A stretch of 57,729 nt of DNA from Gemmatimonadales bacterium (GCA_025935995.1 JAICUF010000004.1:1-57729); one strand, 5' to 3'. Counted from the first letter of the stretch, positions 34,244 to 42,382 are shown. Numbers and translations: made by a program. The notes: a model not told the origin generated them from the sequence alone.

Positions 34244-35671
34244 ATGATCTTCCGCCGATTCTACGACGCGAAGCTGGCGCAGGCGAGCTACCTCATCGGG
34301 TGCGCGCGCACCGGTGAAGCCCTCGTCGTCGACGCCAATCGCGAGTACGAGCAGTACGTCGAGGCCGCGCGGGTCGAAAACCTGCGCGTCTCGTGGGTGA
34401 CCGAGACGCACATCCACGCCGACTTCGTCTCCGGCAGCCGCGAGCTCGCCGCGCACACCGGGGCCCAGCTCCTGCTCTCGGACGCCGGTGGAAGCGAATG
34501 GCGGTACAGCTACGCGACCGAGGCGGGGGCGCGGCTGCTGGCCGACGGCAGCAGCTTCAACGTCGGCGCCATCCGGATCGACGTGCTGCACACCCCCGGG
34601 CACACCCCGGAACATCTCACCTTCCTGGTCACCGACACCGCCGCCGGCGACCAGCCGATGGGTGCCCTCACCGGCGACTTCGTCTTCGTGGGCGACGTCG
34701 GCCGGCCCGACCTGCTCGAGCGGGCCGTCAAGGTCGCGGGCACGATGGAGCAGTCGGCCCGGCAGCTCTACACCTCGCTCCAGCGCTTCCGCCAGCTGCC
34801 GGGCTACCTCCAGATCTGGCCGGGGCACGGCGCGGGATCCGCCTGCGGCAAGTCGCTGAGCGCGGTGCCGCAGAGCACGCTGGGCTACGAATCGCTCACC
34901 AACTGGGCCTTTGGCGTCGACAGCGAGGGCGAGTTCATCGGCATGGTGCTGCAGGGGCAGCCCGACCCGCCGACCTACTTCGCGGTGATGAAGGCCCTCA
35001 ACCGGATGGGGCCGCCGCTCCGCGGAGCGCTGCAGCATCCGCTCCGCGTGAGCGTCGAGCGCCTGGCCGACGCGGTCACGGGCGGCGCCTTCGTGATCGA
35101 CACGCGCCCGGCGGCGGCCTTTGCCGCGGGCCACCTTCCCGGCTCCGTCAACATCCCGCTCGACCGCAGCTTCAGCACGTGGGCCGGCTGGATCGCGCCG
35201 TACGACCGGGACATCTACCTCATTGCCGACGAGCGCGGCCGCGCCATCGATGACGCGCTCCACGATCTCTCGCTCATCGGCCTCGATCGCATCGCCGGCT
35301 ACGCCGGGAGCCAGGAGCTCGAGCGCTGGGCGGCCGGGCATCCGGCCGGGACGGTGCGGCAGGTGACCGCGGCCGATTTGGCCGAGCGGCTCCGCGCCGG
35401 TGATGTGCAGGTGCTCGATGTGCGGGCGGAGCACGAGTTCGCCGGGGGGCGGGTGCCGGGCGCGCTCAACATTCCGGTCGGCCAGCTGCCCGGCCGGCTC
35501 GACGCGGTCCCCCGCGATCGCACCGTCGTGGTGCAGTGCCAGTCGGGCGGGCGCTCGGCGATCGCGGCGAGCGTGCTCGCGGCGAGCGGATTCCGCAACG
35601 TCGTGAATCTCGCCGGCGGGCTCAACGGTTGGAAAGCCGCCGGGTTTCCGGTCGCCTCCAGCGCCGCCTGA
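34244..35671 (+). CDS. MBL-fold persulfide dioxygenase-like protein fused to two rhodanese domains
   Basis: 475 residues. The metallo-beta-lactamase part (1-240) has THIHADF with His56, His58 and Asp60, His120 in HTPGHTPEH, and Asp151 in GDVGRPD: the mononuclear-iron set of ETHE1/persulfide dioxygenases. Two rhodanese domains follow. The first (about 275-360) lacks a catalytic Cys ([13 protein letters not shown]). The second (about 375-470) has Cys432 in VQCQSGGRS. The order MBL, inactive rhodanese, active rhodanese recalls CstB-like enzymes that oxidise persulfides to sulfite and can form thiosulfate. Cytosolic, no signal. The start overlaps a leaderless promoter. It complements the TsdA-like protein encoded about 24 kb away. 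Confidence 0.9.
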   Translation: MIFRRFYDAKLAQASYLIGCARTGEALVVDANREYEQYVEAARVENLRVSWVTETHIHADFVSGSRELAAHTGAQLLLSDAGGSEWRYSYATEAGARLLADGSSFNVGAIRIDVLHTPGHTPEHLTFLVTDTAAGDQPMGALTGDFVFVGDVGRPDLLERAVKVAGTMEQSARQLYTSLQRFRQLPGYLQIWPGHGAGSACGKSLSAVPQSTLGYESLTNWAFGVDSEGEFIGMVLQGQPDPPTYFAVMKALNRMGPPLRGALQHPLRVSVERLADAVTGGAFVIDTRPAAAFAAGHLPGSVNIPLDRSFSTWAGWIAPYDRDIYLIADERGRAIDDALHDLSLIGLDRIAGYAGSQELERWAAGHPAGTVRQVTAADLAERLRAGDVQVLDVRAEHEFAGGRVPGALNIPVGQLPGRLDAVPRDRTVVVQCQSGGRSAIAASVLAASGFRNVVNLAGGLNGWKAAGFPVASSAA

Positions 35672-35709
35672 GCGGCGCCGCGCGGCCATCCTCAGGGGAG
35701 GAGGGTCCG

Positions 35710-36153
35710 ATGCTCAAGGAGTTCAAGGCGTTCGCGATGCGCGGGAACGTGCTCGACCTGGCCGTGGGCTTCATTCTGGGCGGCGCGTTCGGCACGATCG
35801 TGAAGTCGCTGGTGGACGACGTCATCATGCCGCCGATCGGACTCGCGCTGGGGCACGTGGACTTCAAGAACCTCTTCGCGGTGCTCAAGGCCGGGAAGAC
35901 GCCCGGTCCCTACGCCTCGCTGGCCGACGCACAGGCCGCGGGCGCGGTGACGGTGAACTACGGGCTGTTCATCAACAGCATCATCATCTTCCTCATCGTC
36001 GCGTTCGCCGTCTTCCTGATCGTTCGCGCGGCCAACCGGCTGAGCCCGGCGGAGGCGGTCGCGCCGACGACGAAGGATTGCCAGTTCTGCCGCCGGCCGA
36101 TCCCGATCGGGGCGGTGCGCTGTCCGGAGTGCACGTCGCAGCTCGCGGCCTGA
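35710..36153 (+). CDS. mscL: large-conductance mechanosensitive channel with C-terminal zinc ribbon
   Basis: 147 residues after a GGAGGAGG ribosome site. The N-terminal amphipathic helix ([13 protein letters not shown]), first helix ([18 protein letters not shown]) and second helix ([16 protein letters not shown], about 90-106) are canonical MscL. In place of the usual charged C-terminal helix bundle, residues 124-141 form a CxxC-N10-CxxC zinc ribbon (Cys124, 127, 138, 141). MscL forms a pentamer that opens on hypo-osmotic shock to release solutes. The ribbon would put five metal sites below the cytosolic pore mouth. Follows the persulfide dioxygenase gene by 38 bases and may share its transcript. 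Confidence 0.93.
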   Translation: MLKEFKAFAMRGNVLDLAVGFILGGAFGTIVKSLVDDVIMPPIGLALGHVDFKNLFAVLKAGKTPGPYASLADAQAAGAVTVNYGLFINSIIIFLIVAFAVFLIVRAANRLSPAEAVAPTTKDCQFCRRPIPIGAVRCPECTSQLAA

Positions 36154-36184
36154 GCCGGTCCGGCGGGGCGGGAGGGGCCGGGGC

Positions 36185-36213
36185 TTGCGCGGGCGCCGCG
36201 TCGGCTTTACAGT
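36185..36213 (+). promoter_or_regulatory. sigma-70-like promoter of the UppS operon
   Basis: TTGCGC at 36185-36190, a 17-base spacer and TACAGT at 36208-36213. The -10 hexamer lies inside the palindrome at 36205-36219, so a bound regulator would block it. A start near 36220 leaves about 5 bases before the ATG, without a Shine-Dalgarno site. Confidence 0.5.
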
Positions 36214-36219
36214 ATAAAG
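36205..36219. promoter_or_regulatory. palindromic operator, copy 1
   Basis: CTTTACAGTATAAAG is a 15-base pseudo-palindrome (6 of 7 arm pairs). Its left arm CTTTACA is identical to that of copy 2 at 37241-37255. It overlaps the -10 box of the operon that encodes a winged-helix regulator, so autoregulation is likely. Confidence 0.6.
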
Positions 36220-36224
36220 TGACT

Positions 36225-36830
36225 ATGGCGTCCCCCCGTCCGCTTCCGCCCCCCGTCGATCCGCCCGCGCTCCACGCGCGGGCGATGGACAACCTCACGT
36301 TCATCCGCGACGCCATGGAGCGCGCCACGGCCTTCACGGCGGTGCCGGGCTGGGGTGCGGTCGTGATGGGGGTGAGCGCACTGGCGGCGAGCGCGCTCGC
36401 GGCCGGCCGCGGCGGGGACCGCTGGCTTGGCGTGTGGCTGGCGGAGGCACTCGTCGCGGCCGGGATCGGAGCGGCGGCGGTGGTCCACAAGTCGCGTTCC
36501 GCCCGCACCGCGGTCCTCTCACGGCCCGCGCGGCGGTTCCTCCTCAGCTACCTCCCGCCCATCGCGGTCGGTGCGCTGCTCACCGCGGTGCTCTACCGCG
36601 GCGGGCTCTGGCGGATGCTGCCGGGCACCTGGCTTCTCCTCTACGGCACCGGCGTCGTCACCGGCGGCGCCTTCTCGGTCCGCGTCGTCCCGATCATGGG
36701 CCTCTGCTTCATGGCGGCCGGCGCGGTCGCGCTCCTGCTTCCGGCCTGGGGCACCGCGTGGATGGCGTTCGGCTTCGGTCTCCTCCACATCGTCTTCGGC
36801 CTCGTGATCGCGCGGAGGTATGGTGGCTAG
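36225..36830 (+). CDS. multi-helix membrane protein, unknown function
   Basis: 201 residues from ATG 36225. Residues about 40-60, 67-88, 105-121, 125-145, 150-170 and 175-197 are hydrophobic, giving six membrane helices. The N-terminal 35 residues are cytosolic with a helical MDNLTFIRDAMERA stretch, a pattern seen in small membrane proteins encoded beside winged-helix regulators. No transport or catalytic motif. The end overlaps the regulator gene start by 11 bases, so the two are translated together; the protein may act as a sensor or target of that regulator. Confidence 0.72.
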   Translation: MASPRPLPPPVDPPALHARAMDNLTFIRDAMERATAFTAVPGWGAVVMGVSALAASALAAGRGGDRWLGVWLAEALVAAGIGAAAVVHKSRSARTAVLSRPARRFLLSYLPPIAVGALLTAVLYRGGLWRMLPGTWLLLYGTGVVTGGAFSVRVVPIMGLCFMAAGAVALLLPAWGTAWMAFGFGLLHIVFGLVIARRYGG

Positions 36831-37215
36831 GGCCGGCGCCGCCCGGCGCGAGGGCGAGCAGCCGGCGCGCGGCTCGGCCGCGCCTCCGCTGGCGGGCGTG
36901 GCCGGCGGCGGGGAAGGGGCCGCGCTCGACCTCGATCGCCTGATCCACGAGCGGATGCGGCTCGCCATCGTGAGTGCGCTGGCCGTGAACGAGTCCCTCG
37001 CCTTCAACGATCTCAAGCGCCTGCTCGAGACGACCGACGGCAACCTGAGCGTGCACGCGCGGAAGCTCGAGGAAGCCGGGTACATCGCCTGCGCCAAGTC
37101 GTTCGAGGGACGGCTGCCGCGGACCGAGTACCGGCTCACGCGCGCCGGCCGCACCGCGCTGGCCCGTTACCTCGACCACATGGAGGCGATCATCCGGGCC
37201 ACCCGGGATCGCTGA
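36820..37215 (+). CDS. winged-helix transcriptional regulator (HTH_34-like)
   Basis: 131 residues from ATG 36820 (GTG 36823 is an alternative). The first 35 residues are Ala/Gly-rich. The DNA-binding part (about 40-125) has helix IHERMRLAIVSALAV, a turn, the helix FNDLKRLLETTDGNLSVHARKLEEAGYI with the recognition helix around DGNLSVHARKL, and the wing FEGRLPRTEYRLTRAG. This is the one-domain MarR/ArsR-like form named PF13601. No ligand domain is present. The matching palindromes at 36205 and 37241 flank the first two genes of its operon and are its likely binding sites. Confidence 0.85.
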   Translation: MVARAGAARREGEQPARGSAAPPLAGVAGGGEGAALDLDRLIHERMRLAIVSALAVNESLAFNDLKRLLETTDGNLSVHARKLEEAGYIACAKSFEGRLPRTEYRLTRAGRTALARYLDHMEAIIRATRDR

Positions 37216-37240
37216 GGCGCGCTCTTTTTTTGGGGAGTTA

Positions 37241-37255
37241 CTTTACAATGCAAAG
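37241..37255. promoter_or_regulatory. palindromic operator, copy 2
   Basis: CTTTACAATGCAAAG, 15 bases, 6 of 7 arm pairs, same left arm as copy 1. It contains TACAAT, a perfect-looking -10 hexamer, and overlaps the ATG (37248) of the cis-prenyltransferase gene. Binding here could block an internal promoter, elongation or translation start. Confidence 0.6.
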
Positions 37256-38000
37256 AACTTGGCAGGAGCCCGAAGCGGCCGGCCTGCACGTCGGGGTCAT
37301 CATGGACGGGAACGGCCGCTGGGCCACCGCGCGCGGGCTGCCGCGCGCCGCGGGCCACCGCGAGGGCGCCGACGCGGTGCGCCGGCTGGTCGAATCGGCG
37401 CCCGCCACCGGCATCGGCACGCTCACGCTCTTTGCCTTCTCGAGCGACAACTGGCGCCGGCCCGGCCGCGAGGTGCAGTGGCTGCTCCGGCTCTTCCGCG
37501 AGCACCTGCGGACGGAAACCGCGCGCTGCGTCGTGACCGGCGTCCGCCTGAACGTGATCGGCCGCCGCGACCGGATGCCGCGATCGCTCGCCGCCGCCGT
37601 CGGCGCCGCGGAATCGGCCACCGCCGCCGGTCGCCGTCTCCACCTCCGGATCGCCATCGACTATTCCGCTCGCGACGCGATTCTCCGGGCGGCGCAGTGC
37701 CTGCCGCCGGACGCGGTGCCGAGCCGGGACTCCTTCGCCCGGCTGCTGTCGATCGTGGACCACGCCCCGCCGGCCCCGCCGGTCGATCTGCTCATCCGCA
37801 CCGGTGGAGAGCAGCGCCTCAGCGACTTCCTGCTCTGGGAATGCGCCTACGCCGAGCTCCATTTCACCCCGCGAATGTGGCCCGACTTCGACCACGCCGA
37901 TCTGGCCCGTGCACTCGCCGACTTCCACGGCCGCGAGCGGCGCTTCGGCGCGCTCCCCGGCACAGCGCCAGACCTTCAACCCATCGCCGGGAGGATCTGA
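37248..38000 (+). CDS. uppS: cis-prenyltransferase, undecaprenyl diphosphate synthase family
   Basis: 250 residues from ATG 37248. The P-loop-like MDGNGRWA with catalytic Asp20 is at 19-26, followed by GHREGADAVRRL, LTLFAFSSDNWRRP, and the C-terminal signature RTGGEQRLSDFLLWECAYAEL, then FTPRMWPDF. These match UppS/isoprenyl transferases, which extend farnesyl diphosphate with isopentenyl units to make the lipid carrier for peptidoglycan and O-antigen. The gene is not in the usual frr-uppS-cdsA context and has a probable operator on its start codon, so it may be a second, regulated copy. A TTG six codons upstream is possible but adds a poor N-terminus. Stop and next ATG overlap as TGATG. Confidence 0.9.
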   Translation: MQRTWQEPEAAGLHVGVIMDGNGRWATARGLPRAAGHREGADAVRRLVESAPATGIGTLTLFAFSSDNWRRPGREVQWLLRLFREHLRTETARCVVTGVRLNVIGRRDRMPRSLAAAVGAAESATAAGRRLHLRIAIDYSARDAILRAAQCLPPDAVPSRDSFARLLSIVDHAPPAPPVDLLIRTGGEQRLSDFLLWECAYAELHFTPRMWPDFDHADLARALADFHGRERRFGALPGTAPDLQPIAGRI

Positions 38001-38599
38001 TGCTCGAGCAGTCGCTTCGTCTTCTCGGACTCGCGGGATTCCTGCTCACGGCGCTCGTCGTGACGGCGGGTCTCGTGGTGTCCGTCTTCGCCGCGTTCAG
38101 TGGCCGCCCGCGGCTCCTCATCGTGACGTCGGTGGTGGTGACGTCCTGGCTCGCCTGCTACGCGATGGCGCTCGTGCTCGGACCGGTGCTCACCGCGCGC
38201 CAGGCCCTCGCCCGCGGGGAGGAGCTGCACTTCTGCGGCCTCGACTGTCACCTGCACGTCTCGATCGTGCGCGTGACGCGTGATCACGACCTCGTCGTCA
38301 CCATCCGCTTCCGGAGCGACGCCAAGGCCGCTCCCGAGTTCCCCTCGCACCTCAGCATGCGTATCGTGGACGCCGACGGGAAGGAATACGCGCCGGTGAC
38401 GGTGCGGTCATGGCCTCCGCTACCGGCAGGCGCGTCGTACGAGCGCGACGTTCGCTTCGCGCTGCCGCCGAACGCCGGGGCGGATCGCCTGATCGCCACC
38501 TGGGGCGACTGGCAGGATTATCTGGTGCCCGGACCGGAGAACGCGCTGGTGCAGCAGCGGCGCGCGCTTCGCCTCGATCTCAGCGGCCGCCCCGCATGA
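38000..38599 (+). CDS. membrane-anchored beta-rich protein, unknown function
   Basis: 199 residues; GGGAGGA precedes the ATG, which overlaps the uppS stop. Two membrane helices (about 8-33 and 40-65) are followed by a soluble domain of about 130 residues rich in beta-strands (HVSIVRVTRDHDLVVTIRFRSD, LSMRIVDADGKEY, YERDVRFALP). This domain resembles a small immunoglobulin-like fold (DUF4352-like) and contains the Cys pair FCGLDC. It probably faces the periplasm. Coupling to uppS and to the next membrane protein suggests an envelope function; nothing more specific is visible. Confidence 0.7.
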   Translation: MLEQSLRLLGLAGFLLTALVVTAGLVVSVFAAFSGRPRLLIVTSVVVTSWLACYAMALVLGPVLTARQALARGEELHFCGLDCHLHVSIVRVTRDHDLVVTIRFRSDAKAAPEFPSHLSMRIVDADGKEYAPVTVRSWPPLPAGASYERDVRFALPPNAGADRLIATWGDWQDYLVPGPENALVQQRRALRLDLSGRPA

Positions 38600-40095
38600 C
38601 GCCCACCGGACGTCAGGCCCTCCGCCTGTTCGGCGCCGCGCTCGCGCTCGGCATTGTGCTGGACGTGCTGGCCCATACCGTTCCCGACCGCCTCAAGCTC
38701 GCGATCTGGATCCTCGCTGCGCTCGGCGTCGCGCTGGTGCTGGTCCGCACCGGGACCGTTCGGGTGCCGCGCGCGTCCTATCCGCTGGCCGGTGCGGCGC
38801 TCCTCTTCACCCTGGCACTGGTGGGCCGGGATGCGGAGCCGCTCTTCGCCTTCAACCTGCTGGCGGTTCTCACGCTCGTGGTCCTCGCGGCGCCGCGCGC
38901 GGTGCCGGCGGGATTCCGGACGACCGGGATCGCCGATCTGGCGCGCGCCGGGATCGAGAGCGCCGTCTGCACCCTCGGCGGTCCTCTCCCGGCCGCGGCG
39001 ATGGACATGGACTGGGCCGGCGCCGGTAGCGCCGGCCGCGGGCGCCCGTTCGCGGCCGCGGCGGCGGGGATCCTCGCGGTGCTGCCCGTGCTGATCCTCT
39101 TCGGAAGCCTGCTGAGCAGTGCGGACCCGCTCTTCGGCCGGATGCTCCGATCGCTCTTTGCCTTCGATCTGAACGTCGTGGCCGAGCACGTGGTGACCAT
39201 CGCAGCGGGAAGCTGGCTCGTGGCGGGCTTCATCCGCTGGGCGTTCGTGGCGCGGCCCCATGAGCGCCCCGCGGTGCCGGCCGGCATCGGGATCGGAGTC
39301 CCCGCGGTGGCGGCCGGGCTGGGTGCGGTGGCCCTCCTGTTCGCCGCGTTCATTGCCGTCGAGCTGCGGTATCTCTTCGGCGGCGACGCGCTGGTGCGGA
39401 GTCTCACCGGTCTGAGCTACGCCGAGTACGCGCGGCAGGGCTTCTTCCAGCTCACGTGGGTGGCGGGTCTCTCCGTTCCGCTGCTCCTTGCCGCCGACTG
39501 GCTCGTAGGGACGCGTGATGCCGCCGCACTGCGAACCATCCGTCGCCTGAGCGGCGTGGTGCTGCTGCTCATCGCGGTGATCCTGGTGTCGGCGATGGTC
39601 CGCATGCGCCTGTATGTGACGGCGTACGGACTCACCGAGCAGCGATTCTACGCGACGGCGATCATGCTCTGGCTGGGCGCGGTCTTCGTCGTCTTCGCCT
39701 CGACGGTCCTGCGCGGTCGGCGGGAGCGGTTCGCGAGTGCCGCGCTCGTGGCGGTGCTGGCTGCGGTACTGACACTCAACGCGGTGAATCCCGATGCCGT
39801 CATCGCGCGAGCCGACCTGGCGCGGATCGGCGGCGCGGGACGGTTCGATGCCGCGTATCTGGGCACCCTCAGCGCCGACGCGATCCCCGCCATCGACGCT
39901 GCCCTTCCGGCGCTTCCGGAAGCCGACCGCTGCGTCCTTCGCGAGGCGCTTCATCGTCGGTGGCGGAAGGATGCCGCGTCGTCGGAGTGGACGCTGTCCC
40001 GCGCGCGGGTCCGATCCCGTCTCGAGGCGATCGCGGCGGTCGCCCCGCCGGCCTGCGCCCCGCGGTCAGCGGCTGGAGTCGGCGGCGGGCGCTGA
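38596..40095 (+). CDS. DUF4173-type polytopic membrane protein
   Basis: 499 residues from ATG 38596, overlapping the preceding stop as ATGA. About ten to eleven membrane helices. The family mark LSYAEYARQGFFQLTWVAGLS lies near residues 272-292 and is typical of DUF4173/DUF4153 proteins, whose function is unknown. A soluble C-terminal tail (about 400-499) has an Arg/Asp-rich helix (DRCVLREALHRRWRKD). Last gene of the operon that begins at 36225. Its last 30 bases overlap the end of the convergent kinase gene. Confidence 0.82.
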   Translation: MTPTGRQALRLFGAALALGIVLDVLAHTVPDRLKLAIWILAALGVALVLVRTGTVRVPRASYPLAGAALLFTLALVGRDAEPLFAFNLLAVLTLVVLAAPRAVPAGFRTTGIADLARAGIESAVCTLGGPLPAAAMDMDWAGAGSAGRGRPFAAAAAGILAVLPVLILFGSLLSSADPLFGRMLRSLFAFDLNVVAEHVVTIAAGSWLVAGFIRWAFVARPHERPAVPAGIGIGVPAVAAGLGAVALLFAAFIAVELRYLFGGDALVRSLTGLSYAEYARQGFFQLTWVAGLSVPLLLAADWLVGTRDAAALRTIRRLSGVVLLLIAVILVSAMVRMRLYVTAYGLTEQRFYATAIMLWLGAVFVVFASTVLRGRRERFASAALVAVLAAVLTLNAVNPDAVIARADLARIGGAGRFDAAYLGTLSADAIPAIDAALPALPEADRCVLREALHRRWRKDAASSEWTLSRARVRSRLEAIAAVAPPACAPRSAAGVGGGR

Positions 40096-41676
40096 CGGAG
40101 CCGTCGCGGCCCCGGGGACGTCGCAACCCGGGTACTCGCCGGCGGTCGCCGCGGGGAGTGCGGCCGCGAGCCCGCGTGCGCGCGTGAGCTCGACGCGGGA
40201 GGAATCCAGGTCGCCGCGTGCCGCATGCCAGCCGGCCAGCGCGCAGGCGACCCGGGCCTCGAGTGCGGCGTCGCCCCCACGAACCGCCAGCGAATCCGCG
40301 CGGTCGAGCGTCGCCCGGTCTGAGCCTGCATGGCCGGCGGCGCCCTGCGCCGCCTGGAGCAGGAGCGACGCCGTGAGCCGGTCGCTCCGCCTCGCCTGCT
40401 CGACGGCGGCGTCGCGCTCGCGCCGCGCCGCCAGCAGCTGGCGCCAGATCGTCGTCGCGCCGGCGGTGACGAGGAGCGCCGCGACGGCTCCCGCCGCGAG
40501 CGATGCCCGATGTCGCCGGAGGAACCGCCCGGCCCGATACGTGACCGTCGTGGGACGGGCGTGCACCGGCTCGCTCTGCAGATACCGCCGGAGGTCATCG
40601 GCGAAGGCATCGACGCCCGGGTAGCGGTCCGCCGGTCGCTTCTGCAGCGCGCGGGCGAGGATGCTGTCCAGGTCGCCGGCGTAGAGCCGTCCGAGTGCGG
40701 CGGCCGGCTTCCCGCGCGCGGCCGCTGCGTCCGCCCGGACCGCGGTGCTCAAGGGCGGCGGCTCCGCCTCCAGAAGGTGGCGGAAGCGGTCGCTCCTGGT
40801 CTCCGCCGATCCCGCGGTTGGATGGCTGCCGCTCAGCAGCAGGTAGAGGAGCACGCCGAGCGCGTAGACGTCGATGGCGGTGGTACCGACCTCGCCCGTC
40901 AGCTGCTCGGGCGCGGCGAAGTCGGGGGTCAGCGCGCGGGCGCCCGAGTCGGCGAAGGAGCCGTCCGGTCCGGCCTGGGCGTCGAGCAACCGGGCCACGC
41001 CGAAGTCCAGCAGCTTTACCGTGCCGTCCCCGGTCACGAGAATGTTGGATGGCTTGATGTCGCGATGCACGACCAGATTGGCGTGCGCGTGCGACACGGC
41101 GGCGAGGACGTCGAGGAACAGCCTGATCCGGGCTTCCGGAGGGAGCCGCAGGCGGTCGCAGTAGTCATCGATGCGCTCGCCGTCGACGCACTCGAGGACG
41201 AGATAGGGCTGCCCGCCGTCGGTGACGCCGGCATCCAGCATCCGGGCCACGTTCGGGTGGCTGAGCCGCGCCAGCACCGTTCCCTCCCGCCGGAAGCGGC
41301 GCGCGCCCGCCGGATCCACCAGCGAGAGATAGAGGAGCTTGACGGCCGCTCGACCCTCGAAGCGGCCGTCGCTCCGTCGTGCGAGCCACACCGTCCCCAT
41401 TCCTCCGTGGCCGAGCTGTCGCTCGATCGTGTAGCCGCCGAGCTCCTGGCCGGTGGGATCGCGACGGGACGTGAGGGGCTCCAGGCGCTCCTCAAGAAAG
41501 CGCCGCGCGTCGAGGCCCGCCTCCGCGGCGAGCATCCGCTCGAGCTCGGCGGCGAGCGGGGCATCGGCGGCCCGGAGCGCCGCGATGCGCTCGTCGCGCT
41601 CATGCGCCGGGAGATCGAGCACCTCGTCGAGATGGGCATGCAGTGCCGCGAGGCGCGCCGTCCGGTCGGTGGTCAA
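40066..41676 (-). CDS. membrane-anchored Ser/Thr protein kinase, short C-terminal sensor
   Basis: 536 residues from TTG 41676. A helical N-terminal region (1-75, with LDLPAHERDERIAAL, common in sigma-coupled kinases) precedes the kinase domain (about 82-365): glycine loop LGHGGMGTVW, Lys113, HRDIKPSN (204-211), DFG (224-226), APEQLTGEVG, and an Arg in the C-lobe. A single membrane helix is at about 391-411. The remaining 125 residues form a short helical tail, whereas the usual relatives have several hundred residues of TPR repeats there, so the sensor appears truncated. TTG overlaps the sigma-factor stop as TTGA. The pair probably forms a signalling unit: the kinase may control the sigma factor by phosphorylation. 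Confidence 0.87.
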   Translation of the reverse strand: MTTDRTARLAALHAHLDEVLDLPAHERDERIAALRAADAPLAAELERMLAAEAGLDARRFLEERLEPLTSRRDPTGQELGGYTIERQLGHGGMGTVWLARRSDGRFEGRAAVKLLYLSLVDPAGARRFRREGTVLARLSHPNVARMLDAGVTDGGQPYLVLECVDGERIDDYCDRLRLPPEARIRLFLDVLAAVSHAHANLVVHRDIKPSNILVTGDGTVKLLDFGVARLLDAQAGPDGSFADSGARALTPDFAAPEQLTGEVGTTAIDVYALGVLLYLLLSGSHPTAGSAETRSDRFRHLLEAEPPPLSTAVRADAAAARGKPAAALGRLYAGDLDSILARALQKRPADRYPGVDAFADDLRRYLQSEPVHARPTTVTYRAGRFLRRHRASLAAGAVAALLVTAGATTIWRQLLAARRERDAAVEQARRSDRLTASLLLQAAQGAAGHAGSDRATLDRADSLAVRGGDAALEARVACALAGWHAARGDLDSSRVELTRARGLAAALPAATAGEYPGCDVPGAATAPSAPAADSSR

Positions 41677-42236
41677 ACCTCGTCCGGCGCGAGGGCGTGA
41701 TGGAGGAGGAGGCGGGCCTTCCGCCAGTCGCGCTGGACGGTGCGCTCCGACACGCCGCGAAGCTCCGCGACCTCGGCGAACGAGAAGCCGCAGAAGAAGT
41801 GCAGGTCCACGAGCTGGGCGAGCGCCGGGTTCACCTGCGACAGCGCCTCGATCGCCGCGCCCAGTTCCTCCAGCGATTCCGCGGGGACGGCGGCCGGCGC
41901 GGCCTCGGCGCCGCTCGAGGTGATGTGGAACTCGCCGCCGCGCTTCTGGGCGCGCTGATGGCGAACGTAGTCGATCATGAGCCCGCGCATGGCGCGGGCG
42001 GCATAGGCCAGGAACTGCGGCCGGGTCGCGAACTGGATCCCCTCCCGCTCCGCGATGTTGAGGTAGGTCTCGTGCAGCAGCGTGGTCGTGCCGAGGGTGA
42101 GCTGCGACCCGCCGCGGTGCAGCTCGCGCTCCGCGATGCGGTGCAGCTCGCGGTAGAGCGTCGTGAAGAGAGCGGTGACCGCCGCGTCGTCGCCCGACGC
42201 GGCGGTGCGGATCAGGTCGCCGATCGCGCCATCCAC
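41673..42236 (-). CDS. ECF-family RNA polymerase sigma factor (TIGR02999-like)
   Basis: 187 residues from GTG 42236, with AGGAAC upstream. Region 2 spans about 25-95 (YLNIAEREGIQF, AYAARAMRGLMIDYVRHQRAQKRGG), and region 4 about 120-180 (LVDLHFFCGFSFAEVAELRGVSERTVQRDWRKARLLL) with a clear helix-turn-helix. The DYVRHQRAQKRGG region is typical of the group that goes with Ser/Thr kinases in Acidobacteriota, Planctomycetota and Gemmatimonadota. No anti-sigma gene is nearby; the kinase gene downstream is the probable regulator. The 146-base spacer to the divergent SDR gene should hold its promoter; I could not identify it with confidence. Confidence 0.9.
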   Translation of the reverse strand: MDGAIGDLIRTAASGDDAAVTALFTTLYRELHRIAERELHRGGSQLTLGTTTLLHETYLNIAEREGIQFATRPQFLAYAARAMRGLMIDYVRHQRAQKRGGEFHITSSGAEAAPAAVPAESLEELGAAIEALSQVNPALAQLVDLHFFCGFSFAEVAELRGVSERTVQRDWRKARLLLHHALAPDEV

Positions 42237-42382
42237 CGGGGGTTCCTGGGTTCGTTGAAGGGAGCGTGTCGGCGCGAACGCCGCCCGCCACGAACGATAC
42301 CGCGCGTCTCGAGGGTCGTCAAAGCGCGTCCCGGCGGCGCCGGGGCTGGCGGCAACGGGCCGTGCCGGGGGATTATTGGCGG

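Noticed and set aside
37230..37247. TTG start six codons before the chosen ATG of uppS
   Set aside because: It adds MGSYFT in front of a normal UppS N-terminus and has no better ribosome site; the ATG is kept although the operator overlaps it.
37235..37260. TACAAT at 37244 as an active promoter for uppS
   Set aside because: No -35 element at 16-18 bases upstream, and a start at about 37256 would lie past the chosen ATG. Kept only as part of the palindrome.
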